Source of the DNA: Dehalococcoidales bacterium
Lineage (GTDB): Bacteria; Chloroflexota; Dehalococcoidia; Dehalococcoidales; JAQTVP01
DNA length: 9,652 nt
Assembly: GCA_028707015.1 (NCBI GenBank)
Contig: JAQTVP010000051.1
Location: 1 to 9,652 of the forward strand
Reading direction: 5' to 3'
The position numbers and the translations under genes were made by a program. The notes under the pieces are model-generated. The model did no database searches. It saw only the letters and a program-made list of their open reading frames with translations, and had not been told where the DNA came from. This document shows positions 7,107 through 9,652 of this stretch, one piece after another; the first letter of the stretch is position 1, and every line of letters starts with the position of its first letter.

Positions 7107-8960
7107 TTGGATAGACTAAGATCTCCTGAAGAACTTGAGGCAAAAAGAAGGTCAATCGCCGAAAGTAGGGATCCTGAGAAACCGTGCATTACAATATGTG
7201 ATGGAACTGGATGTCATGCCTTTGGCAGCGGAAAAGTAGCCTCTGCTTTTAAAGAGGAAGTTGAAAAACAAGCATTAGAAAGCAAGATAGATATAAAAGT
7301 AACAGGTTGCCATGGTTTTTGTGAGAGAGGTCCATTAATCGTTATTAAGCCAGCAAATATTTTTTACCAGCGTGTTGCAATCAAAGATATCCCTGAAATT
7401 ATCTCCAAGACAATTACCAAGGGTGAGGTTATTGACCGATTGCTATATACTGACAACACAGGCAACAAGATAATTCATGAAAATGAAGTACCCTTCTATA
7501 AGAAACAGCAGAGACTGGTTTTTGGTAATAACGGCTATATTGATCCTAATAATATTGATGACTATTTGTTTTTAGGTGGGTATTCCGCCTTGAGCAAGGC
7601 TCTAACTTCAATGTCTTCCGAGGAAATAATCAGCCAAGTAAAAAGTTCCGGCTTGAGAGGACGCGGCGGCGGCGGCTTCCTAACTGGTATGAAGTGGGAA
7701 TTTAGCCGCAACGCACAGGGAGATATTAAATATATTATCTGCAATTGTGATGAAGGAGATCCCGGTGCTTATATGGACAGAAGCCTAATGGAAGGGAATC
7801 CTCATAGTGTTCTGGAAGGAATGATAATAGGAGCATATGCCATTGGTTGCCATGAAGCCTATATCTATGTCCGTAATGAATACCCTCTGGCTGTTAAAAA
7901 TGCCGGTATAGCTATCAGGCAAGCCGAAGAATACGGCTTTCTGGGTAAAGATATCTTAGGCTCCGGCTTTGACCTGGCAATACGGATAAATAGAGGGGGA
8001 GGAGCTTTCGTCTGTGGAGAATCATCAGCACTAATGGCTTCATTGGAAGGTAGAGCGGGTGAACCAAGAGCAAAGTATGTTCATGCTACAGAGAAAGGCC
8101 TGTGGAATAAACCAACTGTTCTAAATAATGTAGAAACACTAGCAAATATTCCCCTTATAATTAAGCATGGTGCTGACTGGTTCTCTAAAATAGGCACCAG
8201 AAATAGTACGGGAACGAAGATTTTTTCTCTAGTAGGCAAGATTAACAATACCGGCTTGGTAGAAGTACCAATGGGAATAACCCTGCGTGAGATTATTTAC
8301 GATATTGGTGGTGGTATCCCCAATGGCAAAAAGTTCAAAGCAGTCCAGACCGGCGGTCCATCCGGGGGCTGTATCCCCGAGAGCTTAATTGATTTACCGG
8401 TAGATTTTGATGAGTTAACCAAGGTTGGTTCAATGATGGGCTCCGGCGGAATGATTATAATGGATGAGGATACCTGCATGGTAGACATAGCCAATTATTT
8501 TCTTTCCTTCCTTGAAGGAGAATCCTGTGGTAAATGTATCCCCTGCCGCGAAGGCATAAAGAGGATGCGAGAGATATTAACTGCTATTACCGAAGGGAAA
8601 GGGAGAGAAGGCGATATTGAGCTACTTGAACATCTGGCAACTACACTAGAAAACAGTTCTCTATGTGCTCTGGGCAGTTCTGCAGCTAACCCTGTCTTAA
8701 CCACCATCAGATATTTCCGAGATGAATATGAAGCTCACATTAGAGACAAGAGATGTCCGGCAGGTGTCTGTAAAGAGCTAACTACCTACTTCATTAATGA
8801 TAAGAAATGCCCTGGATGCGGATTATGCATCAAGCCATGCCCAACATATGCCATCACTTCTGATGGGAAAGGAAAACCAGTGATCTTAGACCAGAAAAAA
8901 TGTATCAAATGCGGATCCTGCTATGATGTCTGTAAACTTGGGGCCATAATAAGAAATTAA
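7107..8960 (+). CDS. nuoF: NuoF/HydB-like FMN- and NAD(P)-binding iron-sulfur subunit
   Basis: With the TTG start at 7107 the protein has 617 residues (625 from TTG 7083). Domains in order: an N-terminal thioredoxin-like [2Fe-2S] domain with C31, C36, C68 and C72; the 51-kDa FMN/NAD(P)H domain with GLRGRGGGGF (182-191) and EGDPGAYMDR (216-225); an SLBB-like segment (about 370-440); the NADH_4Fe-4S domain with C474, C477, C480 and C520; a conserved CPAGVC (550-555) hinge, possibly metal-binding with H544; and a C-terminal 2x[4Fe-4S] ferredoxin with C568/571/574/578 and C599/602/605/609. Complex I NuoF lacks both terminal additions. This layout is that of HydB and HndC of multimeric, often electron-bifurcating enzymes. 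It should oxidise NAD(P)H or reduce NAD(P)+ and pass electrons to its iron-sulfur partners. The flanking nuoE-like and nuoG-like genes supply the expected companions; the catalytic partner here seems to be POR, not hydrogenase. NADH versus NADPH preference is undetermined. Confidence 0.93.
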   Translation: MDRLRSPEELEAKRRSIAESRDPEKPCITICDGTGCHAFGSGKVASAFKEEVEKQALESKIDIKVTGCHGFCERGPLIVIKPANIFYQRVAIKDIPEIISKTITKGEVIDRLLYTDNTGNKIIHENEVPFYKKQQRLVFGNNGYIDPNNIDDYLFLGGYSALSKALTSMSSEEIISQVKSSGLRGRGGGGFLTGMKWEFSRNAQGDIKYIICNCDEGDPGAYMDRSLMEGNPHSVLEGMIIGAYAIGCHEAYIYVRNEYPLAVKNAGIAIRQAEEYGFLGKDILGSGFDLAIRINRGGGAFVCGESSALMASLEGRAGEPRAKYVHATEKGLWNKPTVLNNVETLANIPLIIKHGADWFSKIGTRNSTGTKIFSLVGKINNTGLVEVPMGITLREIIYDIGGGIPNGKKFKAVQTGGPSGGCIPESLIDLPVDFDELTKVGSMMGSGGMIIMDEDTCMVDIANYFLSFLEGESCGKCIPCREGIKRMREILTAITEGKGREGDIELLEHLATTLENSSLCALGSSAANPVLTTIRYFRDEYEAHIRDKRCPAGVCKELTTYFINDKKCPGCGLCIKPCPTYAITSDGKGKPVILDQKKCIKCGSCYDVCKLGAIIRN

Positions 8961-8976
8961 AGGAGTAGAGTTCCTT
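8960..8976 (+). repeat. Small hairpin masking a Shine-Dalgarno-like AAGGAG after nuoF
   Basis: AAGGAG (8960-8965) can pair with TTCCTT (8971-8976), five Watson-Crick pairs plus one G-U, around a five-base loop. The AAGGAG resembles a ribosome site but no start codon follows at a usable distance. This is the first of two small hairpins in the 73-base nuoF-to-nuoG-like gap, the longest gap in the operon. Confidence 0.35.
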
Positions 8977-9001
8977 AAAGACTAATCCTCTTGTCTTTTT
9001 T
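8977..9001 (+). terminator. Weak terminator-like hairpin between nuoF and the nuoG-like gene
   Basis: AAAGAC (8977-8982) and GTCTTT (8993-8998) are exact reverse complements around a ten-base loop and are followed by TTT before AAAA. The stem has only two G-C pairs, so it would be a leaky terminator, attenuator or RNA-processing site and not a strong stop. The downstream gene clearly belongs to the same functional set. Confidence 0.3.
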
Positions 9002-9033
9002 AAAATAGAGAGATTAACAGTAAGGTAAAAAAG

Positions 9034-9652
9034 ATGGTAACACTAACTATAGATGGGCGAGAAATCAAGGTAGAAGAAAGTGTAACAATACTTGAAGCTG
9101 CTAAGGAAAATAATATTTACATACCAACACTATGTTACAACGAAGCTGTTGAACCATATGGTGCCTGCCGTCTCTGTTTAGTTGAAATAATAAGGAACGG
9201 AAGACAAAGATTAGTAGCATCTTGCCTCTATACAGTAGAAGAAGGTCTTATCGTACAAACTAATTCGGATAAAGTTAGAGTTAATCGCAAAGGGGTAATG
9301 GAATTACTGCTAGCCAGATGCCCCAATAATAAAGTAATAAAGGATCTAGCACAGCAATTGGGTATTGAGTCTACCCCATTTAGATTAGAGGATGAGCAAT
9401 GCATTCTCTGCGGGTTATGCGTTAGAGCGTGTAATGAAGTAGTTGGAGTATCAGCGATTAGCTTAGCTTCACGAGGGGTTGATCGAAAGGTAGCTACTCC
9501 CTTTTATGAACCATCAGATACTTGTATCGGGTGTGGATCATGTGCTTACGTTTGCCCCGTAGAAGCAATAACAATAGAAGATATTGGTGATACCAGATTC
9601 ATTAAATTGCCTACCAGTAACATGGAGTACAATTTAAGAAAATGTAATGTCT
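9034..9652 (+). CDS. NuoG/HoxU-like iron-sulfur protein, N-terminal part (truncated by window end)
   Basis: The first 206 codons are present and the frame is open at the window end. The protein begins with a plant-type [2Fe-2S] ferredoxin domain (ligands C34, C45, C48 and C64, motif GACRLC). Two [4Fe-4S] motifs follow, with C123/126/129/133 and C164/167/170/174. This is the N-terminal layout of NuoG, HoxU, HydA/HndD and some formate dehydrogenases. Between them, where those proteins usually carry the His-Cys3 [4Fe-4S] motif (HPxDCxxC), this one reads ARCPNNKVI (95-103) with a single Cys, so that cluster appears to be absent. A further Cys (204) at the edge may begin another motif. ATG 9034 has AAGG at 9022-9025 as a modest Shine-Dalgarno. 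It probably wires NuoEF to POR; whether a longer catalytic domain follows cannot be seen. Confidence 0.88.
   Translation, partial: MVTLTIDGREIKVEESVTILEAAKENNIYIPTLCYNEAVEPYGACRLCLVEIIRNGRQRLVASCLYTVEEGLIVQTNSDKVRVNRKGVMELLLARCPNNKVIKDLAQQLGIESTPFRLEDEQCILCGLCVRACNEVVGVSAISLASRGVDRKVATPFYEPSDTCIGCGSCAYVCPVEAITIEDIGDTRFIKLPTSNMEYNLRKCNV

Noticed and set aside
8992..9006. Internal promoter for the nuoG-like gene (TTGTCT at 8992-8997, TAAAAT at 9001-9006)
   Set aside because: The two hexamers are only three bases apart and no other -35/-10 pair with normal spacing was found.
6616..9652. Respiratory complex I (Nuo) locus
   Set aside because: No membrane subunits or NuoBCDI are visible, the NuoF-like protein has HydB-type terminal extensions, and the neighbours are POR genes, so a soluble module fits better.

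Overview
The window is a moderately AT-rich stretch of bacterial chromosome with every gene on the + strand. It reads as part of a strict anaerobe. The POR order gamma-delta-alpha-beta, several TTG starts and a soluble flavin/iron-sulfur NAD(P) module fit an anaerobic Chloroflexota (Dehalococcoidia-like) or a similar deep-branching anaerobe. That placement rests on protein style only and is weak.

Layout. (1) Positions 2-532: the 3' part of a Na+/Ca2+-type (CaCA) antiporter gene that begins upstream of the window. (2) Positions 533-757: a 225-base non-coding gap with one plausible promoter. (3) Positions 758-3499: a complete P2-type cation-transporting ATPase whose membrane ion-site motifs differ from Ca2+, Na+/K+ and H+ pump signatures. 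(4) Positions 3535-3607: tRNA-Arg(CCG) with a perfect TATAAT box just upstream. (5) Positions 3652-9652 and beyond: a tight operon. It encodes the four subunits of a 2-oxoacid (probably pyruvate):ferredoxin oxidoreductase (porG, porD, porA, porB), then a NuoE-like [2Fe-2S] protein, a NuoF/HydB-like flavoprotein, and the first 206 codons of a NuoG/HoxU-like iron-sulfur protein cut by the window end.

How the genes work together. PorGDAB would interconvert 2-oxoacid + CoA and acyl-CoA + CO2 with low-potential electrons. The next three genes form a soluble NAD(P)H-oxidising or NAD(P)-reducing module of the HydBC/HndAC type, not respiratory complex I. The genes overlap by 1-4 bases (porD/porA, porA/porB, porB/nuoE), and nuoF has its Shine-Dalgarno just inside its neighbour's end. 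This implies coupled translation and probably one assembly or one electron route, 2-oxoacid to NAD(P). The NuoF-like protein has the HydB-type architecture seen in electron-bifurcating enzymes, yet the window shows no hydrogenase subunit. A POR-linked bifurcating or confurcating complex is therefore the most interesting hypothesis here. Nothing in the window demonstrates it biochemically.

No insertion sequence, CRISPR array, phage gene or origin was seen.
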